A stretch of DNA of 64,000 nt from Mycobacterium sp. MBM (GCA_021648845.1 JAKJHY010000002.1:310001-374000), one strand, 5' to 3'; shown: positions 11,945 through 20,446, counted from the stretch's first letter. The notes: generated by a model not told the origin, from the sequence alone. Program-made: numbers and translations.

Positions 11945-13176
11945 CCGACACCACAGTGCAGCTGGACGATCTCGCCGAGCCGCGGTACAGCGCTGCGGCC
12001 CAACAGATCCGGGACATGATGGCCGCCGTCGCACCGGACTGCCCGCTGGATGTCGACGTGCTGCACGCCCGCGCCCGCGCCGAGACCGGCCTGCACGACT
12101 TCGGGCCCGAGGACTACCGCGAACGGCTGGACCGCTACGTCGCCGAACTGCGTGAGATCGAGATGCACGCCCCCGGCGTGGTGAACTTCCATGCGCAGCT
12201 GGTGCAGTGGCTCAAGAATCGGCTGCTGTTGACCGATCTGCTGGCGCGGCATCCCGAGATCCACGAGATCGAGGTACTGCCACCGGTCGTCATCGCCGGG
12301 CTGCCCCGCACCGGCACCACGCACCTGCACAACATGCTCGCGGCTCCCCCGACATTCCGCAGCCTGCCGTACTGGGAGGGTGTGGAACCGTTCCCGCTCG
12401 CCGCGGAGGCCGGGCTGTCCCCCGACCCCCGCATGACGCGGATGGACATGGCGGTGCAGGTGATGGACACCCTGATGCCGCATTTCGCGTTGATGCACGA
12501 GATGACCACCGAGCATGTGCACGAAGAGATTCAGCTGCTGGCCAACGATTTCTCCACGATGCTGATGGAAACGCTCGCCGATGTGCCGCGGTGGAGTGAG
12601 TACTACTGGTCGCGTGACCAGACCAGCTCGTATCAGTATCTGCGCACCCAACTGCAGGCGCTGCAGTTCCTGCGGGGCGGGCGGCGCTGGGTGCTGAAAT
12701 CGCCGCAGCACCTGGGCCAGCTCGGCGTGCTCGATGCCGTGTTCCCCGGTGTGGTCGTCGCGTTCACCCACCGCGACCCGGTCCCGGTGGCACTGTCGAT
12801 GATCGCGATGATCACCTACAGCGAGCGGATGCACCGCGACCGGGTGGACGTCGCCAGGATCGCGGCCGGATGGGTGAACCGGTTGGAGAAGTTGCTCGGC
12901 GAGTGTGTGCGCCAACGCGACACGATCCCGGCCGGGCGGTCCGTGGATATCCGGTTCGACGAGTTCATGGCCGACGAACTCGGCACCGCGCAGCGCCTGT
13001 ACGCGCTGGCCGGTGAGCCGTTCGACGAACCGGCGCGCCGCGCTATCGTCGACTACCTGGACGGTCATCGCCGTGGCAGACTCGGCCGGGTCGCGACGTC
13101 GGCGCAGATGTTCGGCCTGGACGAGGACGACCTGCGGGCGCGATTCGCCGACTATTCGCAGCGGTTTCTGTCCTGA
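11941..13176 (+). CDS. Sulfotransferase family protein
   Basis: A 411-residue cytosolic sulfotransferase-like enzyme. VVIAGLPRTGTTHLHNML near residue 118 is the PAPS 5'-phosphosulfate loop, and VLKSPQHLGQLGVLDAVFPG with AFTHRDPVPV carries the 3'-phosphate-binding Arg/Ser region. The expected reaction is transfer of sulfate from PAPS to a hydroxylated acceptor, possibly a lipid or sterol; the acceptor is not identifiable. GTG 11941 is the start because a -10 hexamer lies 8 bp before it and no Shine-Dalgarno sequence is seen (leaderless). Mycobacteria carry many paralogues. Confidence 0.85.
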   Translation: MTDTTVQLDDLAEPRYSAAAQQIRDMMAAVAPDCPLDVDVLHARARAETGLHDFGPEDYRERLDRYVAELREIEMHAPGVVNFHAQLVQWLKNRLLLTDLLARHPEIHEIEVLPPVVIAGLPRTGTTHLHNMLAAPPTFRSLPYWEGVEPFPLAAEAGLSPDPRMTRMDMAVQVMDTLMPHFALMHEMTTEHVHEEIQLLANDFSTMLMETLADVPRWSEYYWSRDQTSSYQYLRTQLQALQFLRGGRRWVLKSPQHLGQLGVLDAVFPGVVVAFTHRDPVPVALSMIAMITYSERMHRDRVDVARIAAGWVNRLEKLLGECVRQRDTIPAGRSVDIRFDEFMADELGTAQRLYALAGEPFDEPARRAIVDYLDGHRRGRLGRVATSAQMFGLDEDDLRARFADYSQRFLS

Positions 13177-13196
13177 GAAAGGACCAAAGTCCCCTC
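13177..13196. promoter_or_regulatory. DosR-like palindrome upstream of fdxA
   Basis: The core GGACCAAAGTCCC (13181-13193) fits the DosR consensus TTSGGGACTWWAGTCCCSAA at 13 of 20 positions by hand count. The right half-site (AGTCCC) is perfect, and the key G and C positions of the left half are kept. It lies about 58 bp before the fdxA start. FdxA is a known member of the DosR dormancy regulon in M. tuberculosis, which is why I take this partial match seriously. Confidence 0.6.
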
Positions 13197-13251
13197 CGCC
13201 GGGGGCCTTGGACTCCGGCGCAGTGCACAGTCGATTTCTTACCGTTTTGCC

Positions 13252-13605
13252 ATGACCTACGTGATCGGCTCGGCATGCGTTGACGTGATGGATAAATCCT
13301 GTGTGGCGGAGTGCCCCGCGGACTGCATCTACGAGGGTGCCCGCTCGCTGTACATCAATCCCAACGAGTGCGTGGATTGCGGCGCCTGCAAGATCGCCTG
13401 CCGCCTCGACGCCATCGAGTACGAAACCGACCTGCCCGAGGAAGAGTTGGCGCATCTGGCCGACAATGCCGACTTCTTCCTCACGGTGCTGCCCGGCCGC
13501 GACGCGCCGCTGGGCTCTCCGGGCGGTGCGCACGGCCTCGGCCCGGTCGGCGTGGACACGCCGCTGGTGGCCGCGATGCCGGTGCGCGAGACGCCCGCGC
13601 ACTGA
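13252..13605 (+). CDS. fdxA: Ferredoxin FdxA (7Fe type)
   Basis: A 117-residue ferredoxin. The first cluster region has Cys in ACVDVMDKSCVAECPADC; the second has CVDCGACKIACRLDAI, where the usual Pro after the last Cys is Arg. The C-terminal tail LPGRDAPLGSPGGAHGLGP is shared with mycobacterial FdxA as I remember it. It carries electrons in the cytoplasm; the partner is unknown. TACCGT (13240-13245) lies 6 bp before the ATG, so the message is probably leaderless. The DosR-like box at 13177 predicts induction by hypoxia or nitric oxide. Confidence 0.9.
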   Translation: MTYVIGSACVDVMDKSCVAECPADCIYEGARSLYINPNECVDCGACKIACRLDAIEYETDLPEEELAHLADNADFFLTVLPGRDAPLGSPGGAHGLGPVGVDTPLVAAMPVRETPAH

Positions 13606-13617
13606 CACCGCGCGTTT

Positions 13618-14556
13618 TCACGGCGACAGGGTCGGGATGTCCCGGCATTGGCGCACCAGTGCGGCCAGCGCGTCGTCGTCCCCGTCGGGCACTGCGATGG
13701 TCAACCCGTCGCACAGGCCGGCGTACCACTGCCCGAGCAGGGCGGGCATCTCCGCGTAAGTGCCAGTGGGCAACAGCTTTTCGAGCGCACCGAGATCGGT
13801 GACGCCGATCCGTTCCAGCTGTCGACGGTAGGCGGGTGTGCTGTACAGGAACTCCAGTTCGCCTCGGCGGCTGGCCCACAGTGCCCGCACACCGTCGCTC
13901 GTGGCGGCCATCACCGGCTGCGGGTTGGCGATCACCCGTGGCGAGCCGCCCGCCAGCGCCGGCAGCGTATGCCCGCGCAGGATCCTCGGGTGCGAGCTGG
14001 TGGGGTGACAGACGAAGCCGTCGGCCAGCTCCCCGGCCATGGTGACCATCCGCACGTTGACGCCGCCGGTCCAGATGGTCGGTGCCCGATGCTCCAGTGG
14101 GCCGGGATTGAAGTAGGGCTGCAGAGTGTCGAACGTGTAGTGCGTGCCGACGTAATCGAGGCGCTCACCGGTCTGGAAGGCATGAAAGATGGCGCGCAGC
14201 GCGCGGATGTAGTCGGCCAGCCGGGCCACCGGTTCTGACCACGTGGTGGAGAACCTGCCGACGATATTGCCGCGGACCTGGGAGGCGATGCCCAGCTGGA
14301 ATCTGCCGCCGGAGTAGCGCGCCAGATCCCACGCGGCGTACGCGGTGATCATCGGGCTGCGCGGGAAGGCCAGCACCATGCTGGTGCGCACGGTGATCGC
14401 GGTGGTGGCCTGTAAGGCGAACGCCGCCACGGTGAATGGGTCGTGGATGGTCTCGGAGACGTGGATGGTGTCGAAGCCGAGGCGTTCGGCGCGCGCGGCC
14501 CAGGCGCCGATGGCGGCAGGCCCCAGGGCCGCAGGCGCGGTGGCCACCATTTCCAC
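13618..14556 (-). CDS. LLM-class F420-dependent oxidoreductase (TIGR03617-like)
   Basis: A 312-residue luciferase-like TIM-barrel protein. Recognisable parts are AERLGFDTIHVSETIHDPF near the N-terminus, RTSMVLAFPRSPMITAYAAWDLARYSGGRFQLGI split across the barrel core, and a C-terminal FLYSTPAYRRQLERIG. F420 use is inferred from the mycobacterial LLM subfamily. I prefer GTG 14556 (VEMVATAP); ATG 14550 is the alternative, two residues shorter. It is divergent from the gene at 14608, with the 11-bp palindrome at 14559-14569 between them. The substrate is unknown. Confidence 0.8.
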   Translation of the reverse strand: MEMVATAPAALGPAAIGAWAARAERLGFDTIHVSETIHDPFTVAAFALQATTAITVRTSMVLAFPRSPMITAYAAWDLARYSGGRFQLGIASQVRGNIVGRFSTTWSEPVARLADYIRALRAIFHAFQTGERLDYVGTHYTFDTLQPYFNPGPLEHRAPTIWTGGVNVRMVTMAGELADGFVCHPTSSHPRILRGHTLPALAGGSPRVIANPQPVMAATSDGVRALWASRRGELEFLYSTPAYRRQLERIGVTDLGALEKLLPTGTYAEMPALLGQWYAGLCDGLTIAVPDGDDDALAALVRQCRDIPTLSP

Positions 14557-14558
14557 CC

Positions 14559-14569
14559 CTATGTCATAG
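14559..14569. promoter_or_regulatory. Short perfect palindrome in the divergent 14556/14608 promoter
   Basis: CTATGTCATAG is a perfect 5-1-5 palindrome directly upstream of the F420-type oxidoreductase start. On the minus strand it contains TATGAC, a plausible -10. It may be only promoter sequence; its small size makes chance occurrence possible. Confidence 0.25.
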
Positions 14570-14607
14570 CAGGAGAGGATCCTGGATCGTGTCGAAAGGA
14601 GACCGCC

Positions 14608-14979
14608 ATGATCGAGGTACTGACGGATATGCCCGACGGGGTGACCGGTATCCGGGCCTCGGGGCGCATCAGCGGGGAGGATTTCCGGGCGTTCGCGCCG
14701 ACCATGGAGGCGCTCGGCGCCGCCAAGGAAATCCGGATCGTCGAGGTGATCGCGCCCGACTACGAGGGTTTCGGTCCGGGTGGCCTGGCCGAGGATCTCA
14801 AGATGGGATTCGGCACGCTGCTGCACCACCATGCGGCGTTCAAGCGGATCGCGGTGGTCTCCGACAAGGACTGGGTGCGCCACACCATGCACGCGCTGGG
14901 CTGGATGGTGCCCGGCGAGGTCGCGGTGTTCGGCCTGGACGAGCTGGAGGCGGCCAAGAGCTGGGCGGCAGGCCAATGA
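14608..14979 (+). CDS. STAS/SpoIIAA-like protein
   Basis: A 123-residue protein resembling the SpoIIAA-like (DUF3478) family. It opens with MIEVLTDMPDGVTGIRASGRISGEDF split over a beta-alpha-beta start, and continues with FKRIAVVSDKDWVRHTMHALGW and FGLDELEAAKSW, the conserved end of that family. Members bind hydrophobic ligands or membranes, but no cellular role is established. A clear Shine-Dalgarno AAAGGAG lies 6 bp before ATG 14608, unlike the leaderless neighbours. No kinase or sigma partner lies nearby. Confidence 0.75.
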   Translation: MIEVLTDMPDGVTGIRASGRISGEDFRAFAPTMEALGAAKEIRIVEVIAPDYEGFGPGGLAEDLKMGFGTLLHHHAAFKRIAVVSDKDWVRHTMHALGWMVPGEVAVFGLDELEAAKSWAAGQ

Positions 14980-14984
14980 CTCTG

Positions 14985-15476
14985 TCAGGCAAGGAAACTC
15001 GGCAGATCCGCTGAGGCCGCCGGTTCCCCGCCGGCGTCGGCGAATGCCGATAGCGCCCGCACCAGGCCGCGCCGGTCGGTATGCGGCATCCGCGCCACGA
15101 TCTCGGCCAGGGCGCGGCGTCGGGCCGCGGTGACCGCGGTGACGACCTCACGCCCGCGGTCGGTGAGGTCGACCACCAGTTCGCGGCGCGAGTCGGGGTT
15201 CTGCCTGCGGTCGAGTAGGCCGGCGGCGACCAGGCGCTCCACCATCCTGCCGGTGGTCGAGGGTTGCACCTCGAGCAGGCCGGCCAGCGTCGCGAGCTTC
15301 ACCGGTCCGCGACTGGACAGCAGGACCAGTGTCCGGAACTGCGCGATGGTCAGCGTGTCGTCGACCCCGGCGATCGAGCGCGCCGAGATCGCGACCAGCA
15401 GCCGCGACGCCGTGAGCAGCGCATCGGTGATCTCGTCGACCGAGTCGTCGGCATCGTTATCGCGTGCGTGGGGCAT
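14985..15476 (-). CDS. MarR family transcriptional regulator
   Basis: A 163-residue winged-helix regulator: LATLAGLLEVQPSTTGRMVERLV is the recognition-helix region and LLDRRQNPDSRRELVVDLTDRG is the wing. I chose ATG 15476 because GGAG lies 9 nt before it; ATG 15497, seven codons upstream, is also possible. It is divergent from the ClC channel gene at 15554, and the dyad at 15536-15554 in their shared promoter is the likely operator. The ligand is unknown. The stop is 6 bp from the convergent STAS-like gene. Confidence 0.88.
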   Translation of the reverse strand: MPHARDNDADDSVDEITDALLTASRLLVAISARSIAGVDDTLTIAQFRTLVLLSSRGPVKLATLAGLLEVQPSTTGRMVERLVAAGLLDRRQNPDSRRELVVDLTDRGREVVTAVTAARRRALAEIVARMPHTDRRGLVRALSAFADAGGEPAASADLPSFLA

Positions 15477-15535
15477 CGGTTTATTCTCCGCTGACATCGG
15501 GGTTACCCATCCGTCGATTTCCCAGCCATGAGCAA

Positions 15536-15554
15536 CTATTGCATACTGCAACAG
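15536..15554. promoter_or_regulatory. MarR-type operator over the ClC promoter
   Basis: TTGCA-TAC-TGCAA (15539-15551) is a perfect dyad, extending to CTATTGCA/TGCAACAG (7 of 8 pairs). It covers CATACT, the -10 hexamer for the GTG at 15554. MarR proteins commonly bind TTGC(N)GCAA-type dyads, so this is a strong candidate site for the adjacent regulator. Confidence 0.55.
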
Positions 15555-17344
15555 TGTCAATCCGGGGTGCAGCAGGAAATCGAGCGATCCGCGTCGCACG
15601 CGTACCGGCCTGGGGTCGCTGGCTGCGGGAAGCCCCGTCGGCCCTGGTGCCGCTGGCGATTGCGATCGGCGCGATCACCGGTGTGGGTGCGGTCGGCTTC
15701 CGGTGGCTCGTCACGGCCTTCACCCAGCTGTTCACCGGATATGACGACTACTCCGATCTGGGCCGGGTCCCCAGCGCCCACTGGCCGCAACTCGGATTCT
15801 GGTTCCTGCTGCTGGCGCCGGTCGTCGCGGGCGCGATATACGGGCCGCTGGTGCACCGGTTTGCCCCGGAGGCCCGCGGGCACGGCGTGCCGGAGGTGAT
15901 GTACGCCGTGAGCCATCGCGGCGGCCGGATAGCCCCGCAGGTCAGCCTGGTGAAGGCGTTGGCCTCGGCGCTGTGCATCGGCGGCGGGGGCTCGGTGGGC
16001 CGGGAAGGTCCGATCGTGCAGATCGGGTCGGCGGCCGGTTCGACACTGGCCCAGGTGCTGCGCCTGGATGTCCCGCGAATGCGCCTGCTGGTGGCCTGCG
16101 GCGCCGCGGCGGGGATCTCGGCGACGTTCAACGCACCGTTGGCCGCCCCGTTCTTCGCGCTGGAGCTGATCTTGCGCAACTTCGCCGCCGAATCCTTCGG
16201 GGCGGTGGTGCTGTCCAGCGTGACGGCCGGGATCGTCGGCCGGGCGATGCTCGGCGACGAACCGTTCCTGGACCTGCCCACCTTCGCCGTGCACACTCCC
16301 CCGGAGTATCTGCTCTACGCGGCGCTCGGTATCGCGGCCGGTGTGGCCGGGGTGTTCTTCTCGAAGATCCTCTATCTGGTCGAGGACCTCTGCGACTGGG
16401 TGTGGCGCGGCCCGGAGTGGGCCCGCCCCGCGGTCGGCGGCCTGGTGCTGGGCGGGCTGCTCATCGCGGTGCCCCAGATGTACGGCGTCGGGTATCCGGT
16501 GTTGGAGAACGCCGTGCAGGGCGACTATCTGATCGGCATGCTGCTACTACTGATGTTGGCGAAGATGCTGGCCACCAGCCTGACCATCGGCATCGGCGGA
16601 TCCGGCGGGGTGTTCGCGCCGACGCTGTTCATCGGCGCCATGGCCGGGACCGCGTTCGGTACCGTCGCCCACCAATTGTTCCCGGGCGCCACCGAATCGG
16701 CGGGGGCCTATGGGCTGATCGGGATGGGCGCCACCCTCGGCGGGGCGACCGGCGCACCCATCACGGCGGTGGTCATGCTGTTCGAGCTGACCGGGCAGTA
16801 TTCGATCATCCTGCCGCTGATGATTGCCGTGGTGATGGCGGCGGGAACGGCAAACCTGTTGTCCAAGAGGACGATCTACACCGCAAAGCTGTGGCGCCGG
16901 GGCGTCGATCTGGATGCCGCCTTACGCGGGCATCCGCCCTTCACCGCCGCCGATGTCGCCGTCGCCGTACCCGATCCGCTGCGCGCGCACATGTCCCTGG
17001 ATGCGGCGGCCGCCGCCCTGGCGGCATCGCCGTTCGGCATGTTGCCGGTGTTGGGCGATGACCAGCGCTACCTCGGCTGCGTGACGGCCCAGGACGTGGC
17101 CGCGGCACTCGCCGACGGCGAACACCCACCCGATATCGGGCCGCTCGTCGCACCGCCGGTCGCGGTCGGCGCCGGCGCGTCTTCCGACGAGGTGCTCACC
17201 AAACTCAGCGGGCGCGGTGGCACCGGGTTGCCCGTGCTCAACGACGAGCGCACCGCCCTGGTCGGGTGGATCACCTACGAGTCCGTCCTGCCCCGGCTGC
17301 GCAACGCCGCGGGTGAGGCGGGGACATCGAGGGCGCCATCATGA
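15554..17344 (+). CDS. ClC-family chloride channel/transporter with CBS pair
   Basis: A membrane protein of about 596 residues. The ClC filter motifs are GHGVPEVMYA (variant of GSGIP), GSVGREGPIVQIGS with the gating Glu intact, and GSGGVFAPTLFIGAMAG. About ten hydrophobic segments precede a cytoplasmic tail with two CBS-like repeats (from about residue 465). It should move chloride, probably with proton exchange. I chose GTG 15554 because a -10 hexamer covered by the MarR-type dyad lies 6 nt before it. The stop overlaps the next start by 4 bp, linking it to the monooxygenase. Confidence 0.88.
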   Translation: MSIRGAAGNRAIRVARVPAWGRWLREAPSALVPLAIAIGAITGVGAVGFRWLVTAFTQLFTGYDDYSDLGRVPSAHWPQLGFWFLLLAPVVAGAIYGPLVHRFAPEARGHGVPEVMYAVSHRGGRIAPQVSLVKALASALCIGGGGSVGREGPIVQIGSAAGSTLAQVLRLDVPRMRLLVACGAAAGISATFNAPLAAPFFALELILRNFAAESFGAVVLSSVTAGIVGRAMLGDEPFLDLPTFAVHTPPEYLLYAALGIAAGVAGVFFSKILYLVEDLCDWVWRGPEWARPAVGGLVLGGLLIAVPQMYGVGYPVLENAVQGDYLIGMLLLLMLAKMLATSLTIGIGGSGGVFAPTLFIGAMAGTAFGTVAHQLFPGATESAGAYGLIGMGATLGGATGAPITAVVMLFELTGQYSIILPLMIAVVMAAGTANLLSKRTIYTAKLWRRGVDLDAALRGHPPFTAADVAVAVPDPLRAHMSLDAAAAALAASPFGMLPVLGDDQRYLGCVTAQDVAAALADGEHPPDIGPLVAPPVAVGAGASSDEVLTKLSGRGGTGLPVLNDERTALVGWITYESVLPRLRNAAGEAGTSRAPS

Positions 17345-18519
17345 GGATCGCCATCAGCGGCGCCGGGGTGGCCGGACCGGCGCTGGCGTACTGGCTGCAC
17401 CGCTGCGGGCATGAACCGATGCTGATCGAGCGGGCACCCCATTTCCGCACCGGCGGCTATGTCATCGACTTCTGGGGTGTCGGGTACCGCATCGCGGAGA
17501 AGATGGGCATCGAATCCGCGGTCCGCGAGGCCGGCTACCAGGTGCAGTCGCTGCGCTCGGTCGGCGCGGACGGCCGCGTCCACGCCGATATCCGCACCGA
17601 CGCGATCCTGCGGGCCACCGGCGGCAAATACACCAGCCTGCCGCGCGGCGATCTGGCCGCCGCGATCTACTCCACGGTCGAGGACTCGGTCGACACCGTC
17701 TTCTCCGACAGCATCAGCGCGGTGCATGAGCGCCCGGACGGGCTGCGGCTGGAATTCGAGCACGGGGCTGACCGCGATGTTGACCTGTTGGTCGGCGCGG
17801 ACGGATTGCACTCCACCGTACGAGATCTGGTCTTCGGCCCACAGGCACGGTTCGAGCGCTACCTGGGCTGCCAGGTCGCGGCCTGCGTCGTCGACGGCTA
17901 CCGGCCGCGCGACGAGCTGGTGTACGTGACCCACAATCTTCCGGGCCGCCAGGTCGGCCGATTCGCGTTGCGCGGCAACCGAACACTGTTCCTGTTCGTG
18001 TTCCGCTGCGAGCAGCCCGAGGATATCGGCGATGTGGCCGCCTGCCGGGCGCGGCTGCGGCGCGAGTTCGGCGACGGCGGGTGGGAGTGCCCGCAGATCC
18101 TCGATGCCCTCGACGATGCCGATGACATCTACTTCGATGCCGTCAGCCAGATCCGGATGGACCGGTGGTCACGCGGGCGCGTCGCGCTGATCGGCGATGC
18201 GGCCGCGTGCGTGTCACTGCTCGCCGGGGAAGGGACCGGCCTGGCGATGACCGAGGCGTACGTGCTGGCAGGGGAATTGGGCCGCGCGGGCGGCGATCAC
18301 GCGCGGGCCTTCGCCGGGTACGAGACCCGGCTGCGGCCCTTCATCGAAGGCAAGCAGGACGGCGCGCGGAAATTCGTGTCGTTCTTCGCCACCCGCACCG
18401 CGCTCGGTATCCGCGCGCGGAATCTGGCGATGCGCGCCATGAATGTGCCTGTGCTGGCCGACGTTTTTCTGAGCCGTAGCCTGCGTGACGATATCGAGTT
18501 GCCCGACTACGCGATGTGA
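17341..18519 (+). CDS. FAD-dependent monooxygenase (PHBH/TetX fold)
   Basis: A 392-residue class A flavoprotein monooxygenase. GAGVAGPALAYWLHRCGHEP is the N-terminal ADP-binding GxGxxG fold, LLVGADGLHSTVRDLVFG is the DG motif for NAD(P)H/FAD, and GRVALIGDAAACVSLLAGEG is the GD motif for the FAD ribityl chain. It probably hydroxylates an aromatic or polyketide-like compound; the substrate is not identifiable. It is translationally coupled to the ClC gene (ATGA overlap), so it may be under the same MarR regulator, an odd pairing that may suggest a detoxification role. Confidence 0.88.
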   Translation: MRIAISGAGVAGPALAYWLHRCGHEPMLIERAPHFRTGGYVIDFWGVGYRIAEKMGIESAVREAGYQVQSLRSVGADGRVHADIRTDAILRATGGKYTSLPRGDLAAAIYSTVEDSVDTVFSDSISAVHERPDGLRLEFEHGADRDVDLLVGADGLHSTVRDLVFGPQARFERYLGCQVAACVVDGYRPRDELVYVTHNLPGRQVGRFALRGNRTLFLFVFRCEQPEDIGDVAACRARLRREFGDGGWECPQILDALDDADDIYFDAVSQIRMDRWSRGRVALIGDAAACVSLLAGEGTGLAMTEAYVLAGELGRAGGDHARAFAGYETRLRPFIEGKQDGARKFVSFFATRTALGIRARNLAMRAMNVPVLADVFLSRSLRDDIELPDYAM

Positions 18520-18528
18520 GGGCGCCGG

Positions 18529-19152
18529 TCATCCGGGGCGGTGCATGAAGAAGCTGCCCTCGGGCCCGATCTCGGTGTAGCCGGCCGGCCCACCGGCGCG
18601 CAGGATGGGTCGCGGACCGGCGGTGTCGTACACGCCGTCGACCAACCATTGCCGGTCGATGTGCACGGCGATCACCTGCCCGAGCACCATCCAGGTCTGG
18701 ACCGGCGCGGCGTCGACGTCGGTGAGCTGGATGAGTTGGGTGAGCCGGCATTCGAAGTTCACCGGGCTCTCCAGCACCCGCGGCGCCGCGACGGTGGCCG
18801 AGTCCACCGCGGTCAGCCCGGCCCGGTCGAATTCGTCGTCACCGGGTGGCAGCGGCGCGGACGTCTCGTTCATGGCGGACGCGAGGGCACGGGTGGCGAG
18901 GTTCCAGACGAACTCTCCGGTGGCCTCGATGTTGGCCACACTGTCCTTCCAGCCGACCGAGGCGAATCCGACGATCGGCGGGCGGTAGTTGAACCCGTTG
19001 AAGAAGCTGTAGGGCGCAAGGTTGCGCACACCGTCGCGGTCTTGGGTGGAGATCCAGCCGATCGGCCGCGGCCCGACGATGGCGTTGAACGGATCGTGCG
19101 GTAGCCCGCTGCCGTCGGCGGTCCGGTAGAAGTGGGCTCCGGCGCCTGCCAT
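18529..19152 (-). CDS. Flavin reductase family protein (split-barrel)
   Basis: A 207-residue FMN-binding split-barrel protein. Conserved parts are NAIVGPRPIGWISTQDRDG, NLAPYSFFNGFNYRPPIVGF and FVWNLATRALASAMNETSAP, the usual flavin reductase-like (DUF447/FlaRed) motifs. It probably binds FMN and reduces flavin or acts as an oxidoreductase; no partner monooxygenase is coupled to it. It is convergent with the FAD monooxygenase at 18519. The terminator of tRNA-Val lies just upstream of its start. Confidence 0.83.
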   Translation of the reverse strand: MAGAGAHFYRTADGSGLPHDPFNAIVGPRPIGWISTQDRDGVRNLAPYSFFNGFNYRPPIVGFASVGWKDSVANIEATGEFVWNLATRALASAMNETSAPLPPGDDEFDRAGLTAVDSATVAAPRVLESPVNFECRLTQLIQLTDVDAAPVQTWMVLGQVIAVHIDRQWLVDGVYDTAGPRPILRAGGPAGYTEIGPEGSFFMHRPG

Positions 19153-19181
19153 GACATCCCTCTCCGTCGGCCCGACAAAGC

Positions 19182-19205
19182 AAAAGAACCGCCCGAAGGC
19201 GGCTC
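19182..19205 (-). terminator. Intrinsic terminator of tRNA-Val(CAC)
   Basis: Read on the minus strand, GAGCCGCC-TTCG-GGCGGTTC forms an 8-bp stem with a stable TTCG tetraloop, followed by TTTT. It begins 8 nt after the tRNA 3' end, as expected for a monocistronic tRNA transcript. Confidence 0.85.
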
Positions 19206-19212
19206 TTGCTTG

Positions 19213-19284
19213 TGGTCCCGACTGGGATCGAACCAGTGACCTTCCGCGTGTGAGGCGGACGCTCTCCCCCTGAGCTACGAGACC
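19213..19284 (-). tRNA. tRNA-Val (anticodon CAC)
   Basis: A complete cloverleaf: the acceptor GGTCTCG pairs with CGGGACC (one G-T pair), the anticodon stem is CCGCC/GGCGG-like with loop CTCACAC giving CAC, and GGTTCGATCC forms the T-arm. The 3' CCA is not encoded. TAGTCT about 16 bp upstream (19305-19300) is a likely -10. Confidence 0.95.
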
Positions 19285-19312
19285 GGGGAACGAGGACGAA
19301 GACTAGCACGCG

Positions 19313-19325
19313 GCTACCGGGTAGC
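19313..19325. repeat. GCTACC-G-GGTAGC palindrome between tRNA-Val and alcohol dehydrogenase
   Basis: A perfect 6-1-6 palindrome lies upstream of the tRNA-Val promoter in the region divergent from the alcohol dehydrogenase gene. It could be an operator or a chance dyad; no regulator gene is adjacent. Confidence 0.25.
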
Positions 19326-19432
19326 TGGAATTGGCTGGTCACGGTGGCGTGCGTTTTGACTCAATGCAGGCGGTCGATGCACCCATGCGCGGGTAGACAT
19401 GGATGCATACGCCCCGAAAGTGAGGATTGAAG

Positions 19433-20446
19433 ATGGCACGTCATAGAGCGGTTCATGTGGCTTCGGCCGGTGCGGCGCTGGAGCTCGCCGAGATGGACAC
19501 CACATCGCCCGGTCGCGATCACGTGCGCATCGCGGTGCAGGCCTGCGGTGTGTGCGGCACCGACCACGCGTTCGTCAACGGCGGGTTCCCGGGCCTGACC
19601 TGGCCGGTGACGCCCGGGCATGAGATCGCCGGGACCATCGCCGAGATCGGCGACGGCGTTCAGGAGTTCGCGGTGGGTGACCGGGTGGCGGTGGGCTGGT
19701 TCGGCGGCAACTGTGGGCACTGCACCCAATGCCGCAAGGGCGATTTCATCCACTGCGAGAACGGCCAGATCCCGAGCTGGCATTACCCCGGCGGATACGC
19801 CGAGTCGGTGACCGTACCGGCGAACGCGCTGGCGCGGATCCCGGACGGGCTGTCCTTCGCGGAGGCCGCGCCGATGGCCTGCGCCGGGGTGACGGTGTTC
19901 CACGGGCTGCGCGAGACGAGGGCCAAGCCGGGTGACCGGGTGGCGGTGCTCGGGGTGGGCGGTCTGGGGCATCTGGGGGTGCAGTTCGCGCGGGCGATGG
20001 GTTTCGAGACGGTCGCGATCGCCCGCGGTGCGGACAAGAAGCAGGATGCCCTCGATCTGGGTGCGCACCATTACGTCGACTCGAAGGCCGGCGATGTCAG
20101 CGAGGCGCTGCGGGCGCTCGGTGGGGTGTCGGTGGTGTTGGCGACGGCCGCCAATTCCCAGGCCATGGCCGACACCGTGGGCGGACTGTTACCGCGCGGA
20201 GAGTTGATCGTGGTGGGTGTGACGCCGGACCCGCTGCCGATCAGCCCGATGCAGCTGATCAGTCCCGGTGTGAGCATCACCGGGCATCCGTCGGGGACCG
20301 CGCGCGATGTCGAGGACACCATGACGTTCGCGGTGCAGTCCGGGGTGCGCGCTCGCATCCAGGAGTTGCCGCTGGCCCAGGCCGCCGAGGCGTACGCCGC
20401 GATGGACAGTGGCCGGGCCCGCTACCGAATGGTGCTCACGGTCTGA
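19433..20446 (+). CDS. Zinc-dependent alcohol dehydrogenase (MDR family)
   Basis: A 337-residue medium-chain dehydrogenase. The catalytic zinc region is ACGVCGTDHAF with PGHEIAG; the structural zinc lobe CGHCTQCRKGDFIHC keeps four Cys; the cofactor fold is AVLGVGGLGHLGVQFA. Thr/Ala at the catalytic-zinc neighbour and the overall pattern resemble AdhP-like NAD(P)-dependent enzymes. It interconverts an alcohol and an aldehyde; the substrate is unknown. ATG 19433 is supported by AGGA 7 nt upstream; a TTG two codons earlier is unlikely. Confidence 0.9.
   Translation: MARHRAVHVASAGAALELAEMDTTSPGRDHVRIAVQACGVCGTDHAFVNGGFPGLTWPVTPGHEIAGTIAEIGDGVQEFAVGDRVAVGWFGGNCGHCTQCRKGDFIHCENGQIPSWHYPGGYAESVTVPANALARIPDGLSFAEAAPMACAGVTVFHGLRETRAKPGDRVAVLGVGGLGHLGVQFARAMGFETVAIARGADKKQDALDLGAHHYVDSKAGDVSEALRALGGVSVVLATAANSQAMADTVGGLLPRGELIVVGVTPDPLPISPMQLISPGVSITGHPSGTARDVEDTMTFAVQSGVRARIQELPLAQAAEAYAAMDSGRARYRMVLTV

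Noticed and set aside
13201..13218. A possible second DosR box in GGGGGCCTTGGACTCCGG upstream of fdxA
   Set aside because: Aligned to the DosR consensus, most fixed positions fail; only a short GGNC-like pattern remains.
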